From Pseudomonas grimontii (lineage in GTDB: Bacteria; Pseudomonadota; Gammaproteobacteria; Pseudomonadales; Pseudomonadaceae): DNA of 64,000 nt. The position numbers were made by a program, and so were the translations under genes. Positions 44,181 to 53,304 of this stretch are shown piece by piece. The notes under the pieces were generated by a model that ran no database searches, had not been told where the DNA came from, and saw nothing but the letters and a program-made list of their open reading frames with translations. Location: assembly GCF_007858185.1 (NCBI RefSeq), contig NZ_VFES01000003.1, forward strand, positions 345,229 through 409,228, given 5' to 3'. Positions within the stretch are counted from its first letter, which is position 1; every line of letters begins with the position of its first letter.

Positions 44181-45182
44181 TTAGCCCTTCATCAACTGCG
44201 CCAGCAGTTCGTAGGAATGAATCCGGTCGGCGTGCTCGTACAGGTCGCAGGTGAAGATCAATTCGTCGGCGCCGGTCTGTTCGATCAACACTTCCAGCTT
44301 GGCACGGATCTTCGCCGGGCTACCCACCATCGCCAGGCCGAGGAAGCTGCCGACCGCGTCTTTTTCATGAGGCAGCCACAGGCCGTCCATGGTTTTCACC
44401 GGAGGGCGCTGCACCAGGCTCTGCCCGCGCATCAAGGCGAGGATGCGTTGGTACACCGAGGTGGCCAGGAAGTCGGCGTGCTCATCGGTGTCTGCCGCCA
44501 CCAGCGGGATGCCGAGCATCACGTAAGGCTTGTCCAGCACGGCCGAAGGCTTGAAGTGATTGCGGTACACGCGAATCGCCTCGTGCATCAAACGCGGTGC
44601 GAAATGGGAGGCGAAGGCGTAGGGCAAACCACGCTCTCCCGCCAGTTGCGCGCTGAACAGGCTGGAACCGAGCAGCCACACCGGTACATTGGTGCCGGTG
44701 CCGGGCACCGCGATCACCCGCTGGTCCGGGGTGCGTGGGCCGAGGTAGGCCATCAGTTCGGCCACGTCTTCCGGGAAATCGTCGGCGCTGCCTGAACGTT
44801 CACGGCGCAGGGCGCGGGCGGTCATCTGGTCGGAGCCGGGCGCGCGGCCCAGGCCCAGGTCGATACGGCCGGGGTAGAGGCTTTCCAGGGTGCCGAACTG
44901 CTCGGCGATCACCAGGGGGGCGTGGTTGGGCAGCATCACGCCGCCGGAGCCGACACGAATCGTCGAGGTGCCGCCGGCCAAGTAACCCAGCAATACCGAG
45001 GTGGCCGAACTGGCGATGCCATCCATATTGTGGTGCTCGGCCACCCAGAAACGGTGGTAGCCAAATTTTTCCACATGCTGGGCCAAGTCCAGGGAATTGC
45101 GCAGCGACTGCGCCGGGCTGCCGTTGGCGCGCACGGGCACGAGGTCGAGGGTCGAGAACTTTACGGCGGACAGCGATTTCAT
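44181..45182 (-). CDS. Luciferase-like flavin-dependent monooxygenase (YhbW type)
   Basis: 333-aa LLM-class TIM barrel: N-terminal [78 protein letters not shown] in part, the group 1 signature. ATG 45182 is chosen over 45248 because the conserved fold begins there. Substrate not identifiable. Divergent from the OsmC gene. Confidence 0.88.
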   Translation of the reverse strand: MKSLSAVKFSTLDLVPVRANGSPAQSLRNSLDLAQHVEKFGYHRFWVAEHHNMDGIASSATSVLLGYLAGGTSTIRVGSGGVMLPNHAPLVIAEQFGTLESLYPGRIDLGLGRAPGSDQMTARALRRERSGSADDFPEDVAELMAYLGPRTPDQRVIAVPGTGTNVPVWLLGSSLFSAQLAGERGLPYAFASHFAPRLMHEAIRVYRNHFKPSAVLDKPYVMLGIPLVAADTDEHADFLATSVYQRILALMRGQSLVQRPPVKTMDGLWLPHEKDAVGSFLGLAMVGSPAKIRAKLEVLIEQTGADELIFTCDLYEHADRIHSYELLAQLMKG

Positions 45183-45399
45183 AAGCCTGCTTCTCCAATG
45201 GGGGCGCAGGCTTCTTAGACGAACCAAAACCTGCCGCTTCATGTGCATGTCCTATGCAATGAGGGCATATACCCGAGATTCAATAGCGATGGTTAAATTT
45301 CCTACTTAATTGCTAGGTTTCTCCGACAAGATGAACTTTGCCGGGGCGTCTATCCTCAGAACCCTTACTGACGCAAAACCACCGTTCGAGGAGACCGCT

Positions 45400-45831
45400 A
45401 TGAGTATCGTTAAAAAAGCATCCGCGCATTGGGAAGGTGACCTGAAGACTGGCCTGGGTTCCATCTCCACGGAAACCGGCGTGCTGCGCGAAGCGCCTTA
45501 CGGCTTCAAGGCCCGCTTCGAAGGCGGCAAGGGTACCAACCCTGAAGAACTGATCGGCGCGGCCCATGCCGGCTGTTTCTCCATGGCCTTCTCCATGATT
45601 CTCGGCGACGCCGGGCTCAAGGCTGACAGCATCGATACCCAGGCCGAAGTGACCCTGGACCAGGTCGATGGTGGCTTCGCGATCACCGCCGTGCACTTGG
45701 TGCTCAAGGCCAAGATCCCGGGCGCGAGCCAGGCGCAGTTCGATGAGTTGAGCAAGAAGGCCAAGGAAGGGTGCCCGGTGTCCAAGGTGCTGAATGCGAA
45801 GATCAGCCTGGACGCCACGCTGGTCAGCTGA
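45400..45831 (+). CDS. osmC: OsmC-type peroxiredoxin
   Basis: 143-aa thiol peroxidase reducing organic hydroperoxides. The peroxidatic Cys is in GAAHAGCFSMAFSMIL and the resolving Cys in KEGCPVSKVLNAKISLDA, both present. GAGGAGACCGCT precedes ATG 45400. The N-terminus KASAHWEGDLKTGLGSIST fits OsmC more than Ohr. Divergent from the LLM gene with a 217-base gap that must hold both promoters. Confidence 0.93.
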   Translation: MSIVKKASAHWEGDLKTGLGSISTETGVLREAPYGFKARFEGGKGTNPEELIGAAHAGCFSMAFSMILGDAGLKADSIDTQAEVTLDQVDGGFAITAVHLVLKAKIPGASQAQFDELSKKAKEGCPVSKVLNAKISLDATLVS

Positions 45832-45843
45832 CACTGCAGGTCC

Positions 45844-45939
45844 ACTGTGGGAGGGGGCTTGCTCCCGATAGCGGTCTATCAGTAACCGAGATGTTGACTG
45901 ATGCACCGCTATCGGGAGCAAGCCCCCTCCCACATTTTG
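45844..45939. repeat. REPIN between osmC and DUF1161 copy 2
   Basis: Inward-facing REP cores CTGTGGGAGGGGGCTTGCTC and its complement around about 30 bases, same layout as at 15609. Lies between two same-strand genes. Confidence 0.85.
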
Positions 45940-46038
45940 TTCTGCGTTAAATCAGAACTCGTGTTTCCTGAATGTGGTCCTATAGCCTATGCAGCCTTAG
46001 GCGCACACCCGTGCGCATGCATTCAGGGAGCTTCACAC

Positions 46039-46278
46039 ATGAAACGTTTTGCCTTGGCGATCATCTGCGGTGCGTTGGCCACTTCGGCCGTGGCCGCTCC
46101 AAAAGATTGTGAAGAGCTCAGGAAAGAGATCGAAGTGAAGATCCAGGCCAAGGCGATTCCGTCCTACACCCTGGAAATCATCACCGCCGAAGAAGCCAAG
46201 AATCATGACAGCGCGATGATTGTCGGTACGTGCGAAAACGGCACCAAGCGCATCATCTACCAGAAAAATAACGACTGA
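46039..46278 (+). CDS. DUF1161 periplasmic protein, copy 2
   Basis: 79 aa with signal peptide MKRFALAIICGALATSAVA. The mature part parallels the gene at 43896 (KDCEELRKEIEVKIQAK, VGTCENGTKRIIYQK), including both cysteines. ATG 46039 with AGGGAG upstream; earlier in-frame codons lie in the REPIN. Convergent with the lipoprotein gene, with abutting stops. Confidence 0.85.
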   Translation: MKRFALAIICGALATSAVAAPKDCEELRKEIEVKIQAKAIPSYTLEIITAEEAKNHDSAMIVGTCENGTKRIIYQKNND

Positions 46279-46701
46279 TCACAGGCAGTTGACGCTGCGT
46301 TCTTCAGCCAGCAATTGGCGGGCGGCGTTATACAGTCGGATATTCGGCGTAAAGGCCAATGAGCGCCCTTCCAGGCGATAACGTTGGCCGGCCTCGAAAT
46401 GGTCGTACTGCAGGGTGATGAAACAGGTGCGGTCGGCCGTTTGCCCAAAGCCATTGAGGCTGCCGCCGGTTGGCACCTCGAAATCAAAGCGCACCATCAA
46501 CTCGTGACTGCCCGGTGGTACCTGGAAGTAGCGTCCGTCCGGCAGGCTCTTGCCGTCCAGGCGCTGCGCCATCACCAGCTTGGCTCCCGGCGTCGGCGTG
46601 GCGAAATCAATCCAGGCTTGATGCGGGTCGACCGGCGGGACGGGCGTCGAAGCGCAGGCGCTGAGGAACAGGGCGACGACGGAAAGCAGGAGCTGGCGCA
46701 T
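46279..46701 (-). CDS. Small lipoprotein of unknown function
   Basis: 140 aa. Signal peptide with lipobox LSAC (MRQLLLSVVALFLSAC), so lipidated at Cys16. The mature domain has a beta-rich character (RYFQVPPGSHELMVRFDFEVP, RTCFITLQYDHFEAGQRYRLEG). Ser at +2 after Cys is absent of the Asp retention signal, so outer membrane sorting is likely. Family not named with confidence. Divergent from the aminopeptidase gene. Confidence 0.8.
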   Translation of the reverse strand: MRQLLLSVVALFLSACASTPVPPVDPHQAWIDFATPTPGAKLVMAQRLDGKSLPDGRYFQVPPGSHELMVRFDFEVPTGGSLNGFGQTADRTCFITLQYDHFEAGQRYRLEGRSLAFTPNIRLYNAARQLLAEERSVNCL

Positions 46702-46811
46702 GGCAGGTACTCAACGCGAGGAGAGGTTTGAGTATAAACACGCTGCGCCGTGGAAAAATCCCCTTCAGGCGCGATAGTCTGGCGCACAAATCACCCAGGA
46801 GCGGTCGAGGC

Positions 46812-47855
46812 ATGGTCAGGCGTTTTCTTCCAGGGTTGATAGTTGTACTGCTCAGTGGCTGTTCCAGCGTCAGTTACTACAGCCAATTGGCGGGCGGCCA
46901 GTGGCAGCTGTTGCGGGCCCGAGAGCCGGTTGCCGAGGTCATCGCCGATCCATCACGGCCGCAGCTGCTGCGTGATCATCTGGCTCAATCACAGAAAGCT
47001 CGAACCTTCGCCAGTGAGCACCTGCATCTGCCGGACAACCAAAGTTACCGGCTGTACGCCGATATTGGCCGACCTTATGTGGTCTGGAATGTCTTCGCTA
47101 CGCAGGAATTTTCCCTGGCGCCTCAAACCCATTGTTTCCCCATTGCCGGTTGCGTGGCCTATCGCGGCTATTATCGCCAGGGTGCGGCGCGCGGTGAAGC
47201 GGCGTTGTTGCACCAACAAGGCCTGGACGTGTCGATTGGCGGTGTCGAAGCCTATTCCACCCTGGGATGGTTCAACGACCCGATCATGAATTCGATGATG
47301 AACTGGGGCGACGAACGCCTGGCCACGCTGATTTTCCACGAGCTGGCGCACCAGCGTTTCTACGTCAAGGACGACACCGAGTTCAACGAGTCATTTGCCA
47401 ACTTCGTCGAGCAGGAAGGCACCCGCCAGTGGCGCGCGACCCAGGGCCTGGCGCCGCTTGGCAACTCGACGCGGCAGCAGCGTGACCAATTTACCCAACT
47501 GATCCTCGATACGCGTAAACGCCTGGAAAAACTCTACGCGCAACCGCTGTCTGCCGACGCGATGCGCCAGGCCAAGGCGGCCGAATTCGAGGGTTTGCGC
47601 CGTGAGTACCGGCAGCTGCGCGATAACCAATGGGGCGGGGACAAGCGTTATGACGCCTGGATGAACCTGCCGTTGAACAACGCGCGATTGTTGCCGTTCG
47701 GGCTGTATGACCAATGGGTGCCGGCGTTTGCGGCGCTGTTCCGGCAGGAAGGTGGGGATTGGCTGAAGTTCTACGCAGCGGTGGAGACGATGGGCAAGTT
47801 GCCGGTGGCGCAGCGCAAGGCTGCGTTGAGGCAGTTGGAAGAGGTTGATCTGTAG
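46812..47855 (+). CDS. Putative aminopeptidase, zinc lipoprotein (COG4324 type)
   Basis: 347 aa. Lipoprotein signal VVLLSGCSSVSYY, then a metalloprotease core with HELAH in IFHELAHQRFYVKDDTEF and a downstream Glu in FNESFANFVEQEGTR, consistent with zinc binding and catalysis. ATG 46812 is chosen over 46728 because it begins the lipoprotein signal. Envelope-facing; substrate unknown. Divergent from the small lipoprotein gene. Confidence 0.85.
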   Translation: MVRRFLPGLIVVLLSGCSSVSYYSQLAGGQWQLLRAREPVAEVIADPSRPQLLRDHLAQSQKARTFASEHLHLPDNQSYRLYADIGRPYVVWNVFATQEFSLAPQTHCFPIAGCVAYRGYYRQGAARGEAALLHQQGLDVSIGGVEAYSTLGWFNDPIMNSMMNWGDERLATLIFHELAHQRFYVKDDTEFNESFANFVEQEGTRQWRATQGLAPLGNSTRQQRDQFTQLILDTRKRLEKLYAQPLSADAMRQAKAAEFEGLRREYRQLRDNQWGGDKRYDAWMNLPLNNARLLPFGLYDQWVPAFAALFRQEGGDWLKFYAAVETMGKLPVAQRKAALRQLEEVDL

Positions 47856-47860
47856 GGCCT

Positions 47861-47937
47861 CATCGGGAGCAAGCCCCCTCCCACATTTGCCCGGCGTACA
47901 CAGGTCAACAGGTGGGAGGGGGCTTGCCCCCGATGGC
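47861..47937. repeat. Outward-facing REP pair
   Basis: CATCGGGAGCAAGCCCCCTC and GAGGGGGCTTGCCCCCGATG face outward around a short centre, opposite in layout to the other REPINs (as at 23000). It lies between convergent genes and may act as terminator. Confidence 0.8.
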
Positions 47938-47941
47938 GGCC

Positions 47942-48601
47942 TCAAGGCCGCTGCAAAAACGCCTGATGCATCTGTGCCAATGTCTCAAAATGCCAGGTCG
48001 GCGCCTCGGCGTTCAACTCTTCGAAACTACCAAACCCATAACCGACGGCCGCCGAATCCACCCCATTACTACGCGCCCCGATCAGGTCGTGCTTACGATC
48101 ACCAATCATCAGGGTGGTCGCCGGGTCCAGGCTTTCTTCGCTGATCAAATGCGCAATCAACTCGACCTTGTTGGTGCGTGTGCCGTCCAGCTCGCTGCCG
48201 TAGATCACCTTGAAGTGCCTGGCAAAATCGAAATGCCGTGCGATCTCGCGGGCAAACACCCAGGGCTTGGACGTGGCGACATACAGCTGGCGGCCCTGTT
48301 TGCTCAGGTCTTCGAGCAGCGGCATCACGCCGTCGAACACGCGGTTTTCATACAGCCCGGTGACCTTGAAGCGCTCGCGGTAGAAATTCACCGCCTCCCA
48401 GGCCTTGGCCTCATCGAAGTCGTAGAACTGCATGAACGCTTGCAGCAACGGCGGGCCGATGAAGTGTTCGAGTTTGGTCAGGTCGGGTTCGTCGATGCCC
48501 AGTTTGCCAAGGGCATACTGGATCGAGCGGGTGATGCCCTCGCGCGGGTCGGTGAGGGTGCCATCCAGGTCGAACAGGACGGTTTGGTAATTGAGGATCA
48601 T
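47942..48601 (-). CDS. HAD-family hydrolase, phosphoglycolate phosphatase-like
   Basis: 219-aa HAD phosphatase: motif I VLFDLDGTLTDP, motif II YVATSKPW, motif III Lys in TNKVELIAH, and motif IV MIGDRKHDLIGA. Similar to Gph but distinct from the trp-linked gph; probably a housekeeping small-metabolite phosphatase. It overlaps the gamma-carbonic anhydrase-like gene upstream by 4 bases. Confidence 0.87.
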   Translation of the reverse strand: MILNYQTVLFDLDGTLTDPREGITRSIQYALGKLGIDEPDLTKLEHFIGPPLLQAFMQFYDFDEAKAWEAVNFYRERFKVTGLYENRVFDGVMPLLEDLSKQGRQLYVATSKPWVFAREIARHFDFARHFKVIYGSELDGTRTNKVELIAHLISEESLDPATTLMIGDRKHDLIGARSNGVDSAAVGYGFGSFEELNAEAPTWHFETLAQMHQAFLQRP

Positions 48602-49140
48602 CGGTCGAATCCTTCAGCCAGGTGCAGGTCTTTGAGCTTCACGTAGTTGGCGGCGCTGTAGGTGAAAAAGGCGCGTTCCTTGTCAGTCAGCGGGCGGATT
48701 TGTTTAACCGGGCTGCCGACATACAAAAAACCGCTGTCGAGTTTCTTGCCCGGTGGCACCAGGCTGCCGGCGCCGATGATCACGTCGTCTTCCACCACGG
48801 CGCCGTCCATCACGATGCTGCCCATGCCGATCAAAATCCGGTTGCCCACCGTGCAGCCATGCAGCATGACTTTGTGGGCGATGGTGACGTCGTCGCCGAT
48901 CAGCAGGGGGAAACCATCAGGATTGAACGGGCCCGCGTGGGTAATGTGCAGCACGCAGCCGTCCTGCACGCTGGTGCGCGCACCGATGCGGATGCGGTGC
49001 ATGTCGCCGCGAATCACGGTCAACGGCCAGACCGAGCTGTCGGTGCCGATTTCGACATCGCCGATCACCACCGCCGAAATATCGACAAAAGCCCCGGCGC
49101 CCAGGGTTGGCGTGTGGTTCTGATAGGTGCGAAGGGTCAC
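48598..49140 (-). CDS. Gamma-carbonic anhydrase family protein
   Basis: 180-aa left-handed beta-helix hexapeptide-repeat protein. Expected zinc-ligand histidines are visible in CVLHITHAG and in VTIAHKVMLHGCTVG; isoleucine-patch repeats run from about 20 to 150. Carbonic anhydrase or CoA-related thioesterase roles are known in the YrdA/PaaY group; activity here is not certain. Coupled to the HAD gene; divergent from prlC. Confidence 0.88.
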   Translation of the reverse strand: MTLRTYQNHTPTLGAGAFVDISAVVIGDVEIGTDSSVWPLTVIRGDMHRIRIGARTSVQDGCVLHITHAGPFNPDGFPLLIGDDVTIAHKVMLHGCTVGNRILIGMGSIVMDGAVVEDDVIIGAGSLVPPGKKLDSGFLYVGSPVKQIRPLTDKERAFFTYSAANYVKLKDLHLAEGFDR

Positions 49141-49242
49141 GATAGCCTCTCTCTTATGTGCTGATAGCTGCGGTGGACGTTGATTGTAATTAAGATGGCC
49201 CCATCTTTGTTCTTACATGTTTCTTCAGCCAAGGTGCCAACC

Positions 49243-51294
49243 GTGAGCGCGAACAACCCTCTTCTGCAGTCCTACGACCTGCCGCCGTTCTCGGCGATCC
49301 GTGCCGAGCACGTGCAGCCGGCCATCGAACAGATCCTCGCCGACAACCGTGTTGCCATCGAAGGCATCCTGCAAAGCCAGGGTAAAAATCCTACATGGGC
49401 CGGGCTGGTGCTGGCCATGGACGAATTGAATGATCGCCTCGGCGCCGCCTGGAGCCCGGTCAGCCACCTCAATGCCGTGTGCAACAGCGCCGAGCTGCGC
49501 GAAGCCTACGAGGCGTGCCTGCCGGCATTGAGCGCCTACTCCACCGAGATGGGCCAGAACCGCGCGCTGTTCCAAGCCTTCGAAGCCCTGGCCAACAGCC
49601 CGGAAGCCGCCGGTTTCGACGTGGCGCAAAAAACCATTCTTGAACACTCCCTGCGCGACTTCCGCCTCTCGGGTATCGACTTGCCGCCTGAGCAGCAAAA
49701 ACGTTACGCCGAAGTGCAGAGCAAGCTTTCCGAGCTGGGCAGCAAATTCTCCAACCAACTGCTGGACGCCACCCAGGCGTGGACCAAGCACGTCACCGAG
49801 GAAGCCACCCTCGCCGGCCTGACCGATTCGGCCAAGGCGCAGATGGCCGCTGCCGCGCAGGCCAAGGGCCTCGACGGTTGGCTGATCACCCTGGAGTTTC
49901 CGAGCTACTACGCGGTCATGACCTACGCCCAGGACCGCGCCCTGCGTGAAGAAATCTACGCGGCCTACTGCACCCGTGCGTCAGACCAAGGCCCGAATGC
50001 GGGTCAGAACGATAACGGCCCGGTGATGGAACAGATCCTCGACCTGCGTCAGGAACTGGCCAAGCTCTTGGGTTACGCCTCGTTCTCCGAGCTGAGCCTG
50101 GCCACCAAGATGGCCGAGTCCAGCGACCAGGTGCTGAGCTTCCTGCGTGACCTAGCCAAGCGCAGCAAGCCGTTCGCTGCCCAGGACCTGCAACAGCTCA
50201 AGGCCTACGCCGCCGAACAAGGCTGCGCCGACCTGCAAAGCTGGGACAGCGGTTTCTACGGCGAAAAGCTGCGTGAGCAACGCTACAGCGTGTCCCAGGA
50301 AGCCCTGCGCGCCTACTTCCCAATCGACAAGGTGCTGAGCGGCCTGTTCGCCATTGTGCAGCGTTTGTACGGTATCGAGATCGCCGAGCAAAAAGGCTTC
50401 GACACCTGGCACCCGGATGTTCGACTGTTTGAAATCAAGGAAAACGGCCAGCATGTCGGCCGCTTCTTCTTCGACCTGTACGCCCGCGCCAATAAGCGTG
50501 GCGGTGCCTGGATGGACGGCGCGCGCGACCGCCGCCGCACCATCGACGGCGTGCTGCAAAGCCCGGTGGCGAATCTGGTGTGCAACTTCACCCCGGCCGA
50601 CAGCGGCAAGCCTGCCCTGCTGACCCACGATGAAGTGACCACCCTGTTCCACGAATTCGGCCACGGCCTGCATCACCTGTTGACCCGCGTCGAGCATGCC
50701 GGTGTGTCCGGTATTAACGGCGTGGCGTGGGATGCGGTGGAGTTGCCGAGCCAGTTCATGGAGAACTGGTGCTGGGAACCGGAAGGCCTGGCGCTGATCT
50801 CCGGCCACTATGAGAGCGGCGAGCCACTGCCCCAGGACCTGCTGGAAAAAATGCTCGCGGCGAAGAACTTCCAGTCCGGCCTGATGATGGTGCGCCAGTT
50901 GGAGTTCTCGCTGTTCGACTTCGAATTGCATGCCACCCATGGCGATGGCCGCAGCGTGGCCCAGGTGCTCGAAGGCGTGCGCGATGAGGTGTCGGTGATG
51001 CGTCCTCCTGCCTACAACCGTTTCCCTAACAGCTTTGCGCACATTTTTGCCGGCGGTTATGCCGCGGGTTACTACAGCTATAAATGGGCCGAAGTGCTGT
51101 CGGCGGATGCCTTCTCCAAATTCGAAGAAGACGGCGTGCTCAATGCCGAGACCGGCCGTGCCTTTCGCGAGGCGATCCTGGCGCGTGGCGGCTCCCAGGC
51201 ACCGATGGTGCTGTTCGTCGACTTCCGCGGACGCGCTCCGTCGATTGACGCACTCTTGCGTCACAGCGGCCTGAGTGAGGACGCAGCAGCATGA
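49243..51294 (+). CDS. prlC: Oligopeptidase A
   Basis: M3-family zinc metallopeptidase degrading peptides in the cytoplasm. Zinc motif FHEFGHGLHHLL with downstream Glu in SQFMENWCWEPE; C-terminal FAHIFAGGYAAGYYSYKWAEVLSADAF region. GTG 49243 (683 aa, MSANNPLLQSYDLPPF) has AAGGTG upstream and the family N-terminus; the frame from 49180 is too long. Overlaps the zinc-ribbon gene by 4 bases. Confidence 0.96.
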   Translation: MSANNPLLQSYDLPPFSAIRAEHVQPAIEQILADNRVAIEGILQSQGKNPTWAGLVLAMDELNDRLGAAWSPVSHLNAVCNSAELREAYEACLPALSAYSTEMGQNRALFQAFEALANSPEAAGFDVAQKTILEHSLRDFRLSGIDLPPEQQKRYAEVQSKLSELGSKFSNQLLDATQAWTKHVTEEATLAGLTDSAKAQMAAAAQAKGLDGWLITLEFPSYYAVMTYAQDRALREEIYAAYCTRASDQGPNAGQNDNGPVMEQILDLRQELAKLLGYASFSELSLATKMAESSDQVLSFLRDLAKRSKPFAAQDLQQLKAYAAEQGCADLQSWDSGFYGEKLREQRYSVSQEALRAYFPIDKVLSGLFAIVQRLYGIEIAEQKGFDTWHPDVRLFEIKENGQHVGRFFFDLYARANKRGGAWMDGARDRRRTIDGVLQSPVANLVCNFTPADSGKPALLTHDEVTTLFHEFGHGLHHLLTRVEHAGVSGINGVAWDAVELPSQFMENWCWEPEGLALISGHYESGEPLPQDLLEKMLAAKNFQSGLMMVRQLEFSLFDFELHATHGDGRSVAQVLEGVRDEVSVMRPPAYNRFPNSFAHIFAGGYAAGYYSYKWAEVLSADAFSKFEEDGVLNAETGRAFREAILARGGSQAPMVLFVDFRGRAPSIDALLRHSGLSEDAAA

Positions 51295-51563
51295 GTGAAG
51301 GGCCTGTGATTACCAAAAAGCAATTTATCGCCGGGGCGGTGTGCCCGGCGTGCAGCGAGCCGGACAAGTTGAAGATGTGGACTGAGGACAGCGTGCCGCA
51401 TCGCGAATGCGTGGCCTGCGGGTATACCGATACGCTGAATGATCAAGGTCTGTCGGTGCCCAAGGAGTTGGGCACGCGGGTCAATACGTCGGCGTTGAAA
51501 GCGCCGGACCCGAAGGTGCAGGCGGTGCAGTTTTTCCCTAACCCGAAGCTGAAGAAAGACTGA
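51291..51563 (+). CDS. YheV-family zinc-ribbon protein
   Basis: 90 aa with two CxxC knuckles (AVCPACSEPDK and RECVACGYTD) forming a zinc ribbon, then a conserved basic tail. Start overlaps the prlC stop (ATGA), a conserved pairing in Pseudomonas. Function unknown. Confidence 0.9.
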   Translation: MSEGPVITKKQFIAGAVCPACSEPDKLKMWTEDSVPHRECVACGYTDTLNDQGLSVPKELGTRVNTSALKAPDPKVQAVQFFPNPKLKKD

Positions 51564-51570
51564 TTCGTTT

Positions 51571-51597
51571 ACCCCCTGGGAGCGCGTCTCAGGGGGT
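51571..51597. terminator. Possible bidirectional terminator hairpin
   Basis: CCCCCTGGGA and TCTCAGGGGG pair with wobble around GCGCG between two convergent genes. No long T-run, so weak as an intrinsic terminator. Confidence 0.5.
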
Positions 51598-52275
51598 GAC
51601 CAGCAGTGCAGTTTTTTCCTCGGCGGGCTCGTGATCCTTGCTCGCCGGGTTCAGCCAGCTGTTCATTGAGCACAGGGCAAACGCGCTGGTGCTGCAATCG
51701 CCATTCGCCAAGGCTGTGCGCAACTTGTCGATATCGGCCTTCATCATGTAGCGAATGCCGTCCTTGAAGCCGTTACTGGTGCCGAAACCGCCCAAGGTCA
51801 TCTCGTTCAGCGCATCCTCCTTGCTCCATCCCTGGATCACCACGCGATACATCGCCGCCATCAGGCCGGTGCGGTCAGAACCGTGCTTGCAATGCATCAG
51901 CACCGGGCCGTCAGCTTCCGCTTCCTTGATCGCCCTGAGCGCCGCCAGCACGTCGGAGTCATCCACATGGTTGGTGCGATAACTCAACTGAACCTGACGG
52001 ATGCCTGGAGCCTTCAGCCAGTTGCTATCGGGCTCGGGCAGGAAATTGATCACGGTGCCTATCTTGAGTTGTTCCAACAACGGCGCTGCATTGCTATCCG
52101 GTAGTGCGCTGCGATAGAGCGTCGGCGTCATTTGATGCAGGTTGTAGCGGTCGCCCACGGGTTGGGCCCATTCGGGAGAACGAAGGAACGTAGCATCATC
52201 GGCCTGTGCAAAAGCTGTGTTGAACAGTGCCATAAACGCCAGGCCGAGGGCTGGCAACCAATGATGCGTGTGCAT
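51589..52275 (-). CDS. Periplasmic dual-specificity/tyrosine phosphatase-like protein
   Basis: 228 aa from ATG 52275; signal peptide THHWLPALGLAFMALFNTAFA, then a DSP-like domain with the P-loop LMHCKHGSDRTGLMAA (HCx5R) and an upstream Asp in NHVDDSDVLAAL. Export plus this motif suggests a periplasmic phosphatase; substrate unknown. An N-terminal extension to 52326 would hide the signal peptide and is not favoured. Confidence 0.85.
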   Translation of the reverse strand: MHTHHWLPALGLAFMALFNTAFAQADDATFLRSPEWAQPVGDRYNLHQMTPTLYRSALPDSNAAPLLEQLKIGTVINFLPEPDSNWLKAPGIRQVQLSYRTNHVDDSDVLAALRAIKEAEADGPVLMHCKHGSDRTGLMAAMYRVVIQGWSKEDALNEMTLGGFGTSNGFKDGIRYMMKADIDKLRTALANGDCSTSAFALCSMNSWLNPASKDHEPAEEKTALLVTP

Positions 52276-52549
52276 GGGCGACGTAACCGTATAGGGAATG
52301 GGTGGATAGCGCCCAGAGTCAGTCACAGGGGGTCAACGAGGTGTGAGGTGCCCGTCAAAGAATCGTGAATCCTCAATCTTTAGTCGCTGAAACGATTCTC
52401 TCGATGCTTAGGCTGCTATCATTTGTAACCATTGTTTGCCGCTGCGCTCTATCCCTTTGGATCGCCTGGATCCAATTCGCCGCGCGACAAAACCAAGCCG
52501 CTCCCTAGAAGCGGCTGAAAACCCCGTGACCACATGATGAGGTGCCACC
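52276..52549. promoter_or_regulatory. Leader region of the gluconate dehydrogenase operon
   Basis: 274 bases between divergent genes. A hairpin AGCCGCT/AGCGGCT lies at 52496-52516, within the likely 5' leader. No recognised operator is seen. Confidence 0.4.
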
Positions 52550-53302
52550 ATGTCTGATCAAGATCAAGACAACCCCCGGCGTGACTTTCTACGCAAATCC
52601 TTGACCTTGATCCCGGTGGTCACGGTTGCCAGCACCGGCCTTGGCGGTTCGATGCTGATGGCGACACCTGCGCCTGCCGAGGCTGCGCCGGCTAAGCCAG
52701 CGGCCAGCGAAAAAGCCTACGAGCCAAGCTATTTCACTACCGAGGAATGGGCGTTTATCAACGCTGCCGTCGAGCGTCTGATCCCGGCCGATGCCCAAGG
52801 CCCCGGAGCCCTGGAAGCCGGCGCGCCGGAGTACATCGACCGTCAGATGAACACGCCTTACGCCAGCGGCGCCCTGTGGTTTATGCAAGGCCCGTTTAAT
52901 GCCGACGCTCCACCGGAGATGGGCTGGCAGAGCAAATTGGTGCCCAAGGAGATCTATCGCCTGGGTATCGCCGCGACGGATGCCTGGTCCAAGGCGTTCA
53001 ACGGCAAAGCTTTTGCTGAGCAAGACAGCGCTACCCGAGACGATATGCTGCGTCGCCTGGAAGCGGGCGGCAGTGAAGTCACGGCACATTTTGACGCGGT
53101 GCCACCGAAGATATTCTTCAACCTGCTGCTGCAAAACACCAAGGAAGGGTTCTTCTGCGACCCGATCCACGGTGGCAACAAAGGCATGGTCGGCTGGACC
53201 ATGATCGGCTTCCCCGGCGCCCGCGCCGACTTCATGGATTGGGTGGAACGCAACGAGCAGTACCCCTTCCCGGCAGTTTCCATCCGCGGCGAGAGGGCAT
53301 AA
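52550..53302 (+). CDS. Gluconate 2-dehydrogenase gamma (small) subunit
   Basis: 250-aa subunit 3 of the periplasmic membrane-bound gluconate dehydrogenase. The Tat signal NPRRDFLRKSLTLIPVV carries the twin Arg, exporting the folded complex including the cofactor-bearing large subunit. The DUF-type body (YFTTEEWAFINAAVERLIPAD) is typical. First in a three-gene operon, 2 bases before the FAD subunit. Confidence 0.93.
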   Translation: MSDQDQDNPRRDFLRKSLTLIPVVTVASTGLGGSMLMATPAPAEAAPAKPAASEKAYEPSYFTTEEWAFINAAVERLIPADAQGPGALEAGAPEYIDRQMNTPYASGALWFMQGPFNADAPPEMGWQSKLVPKEIYRLGIAATDAWSKAFNGKAFAEQDSATRDDMLRRLEAGGSEVTAHFDAVPPKIFFNLLLQNTKEGFFCDPIHGGNKGMVGWTMIGFPGARADFMDWVERNEQYPFPAVSIRGERA

Positions 53303-53304
53303 AC

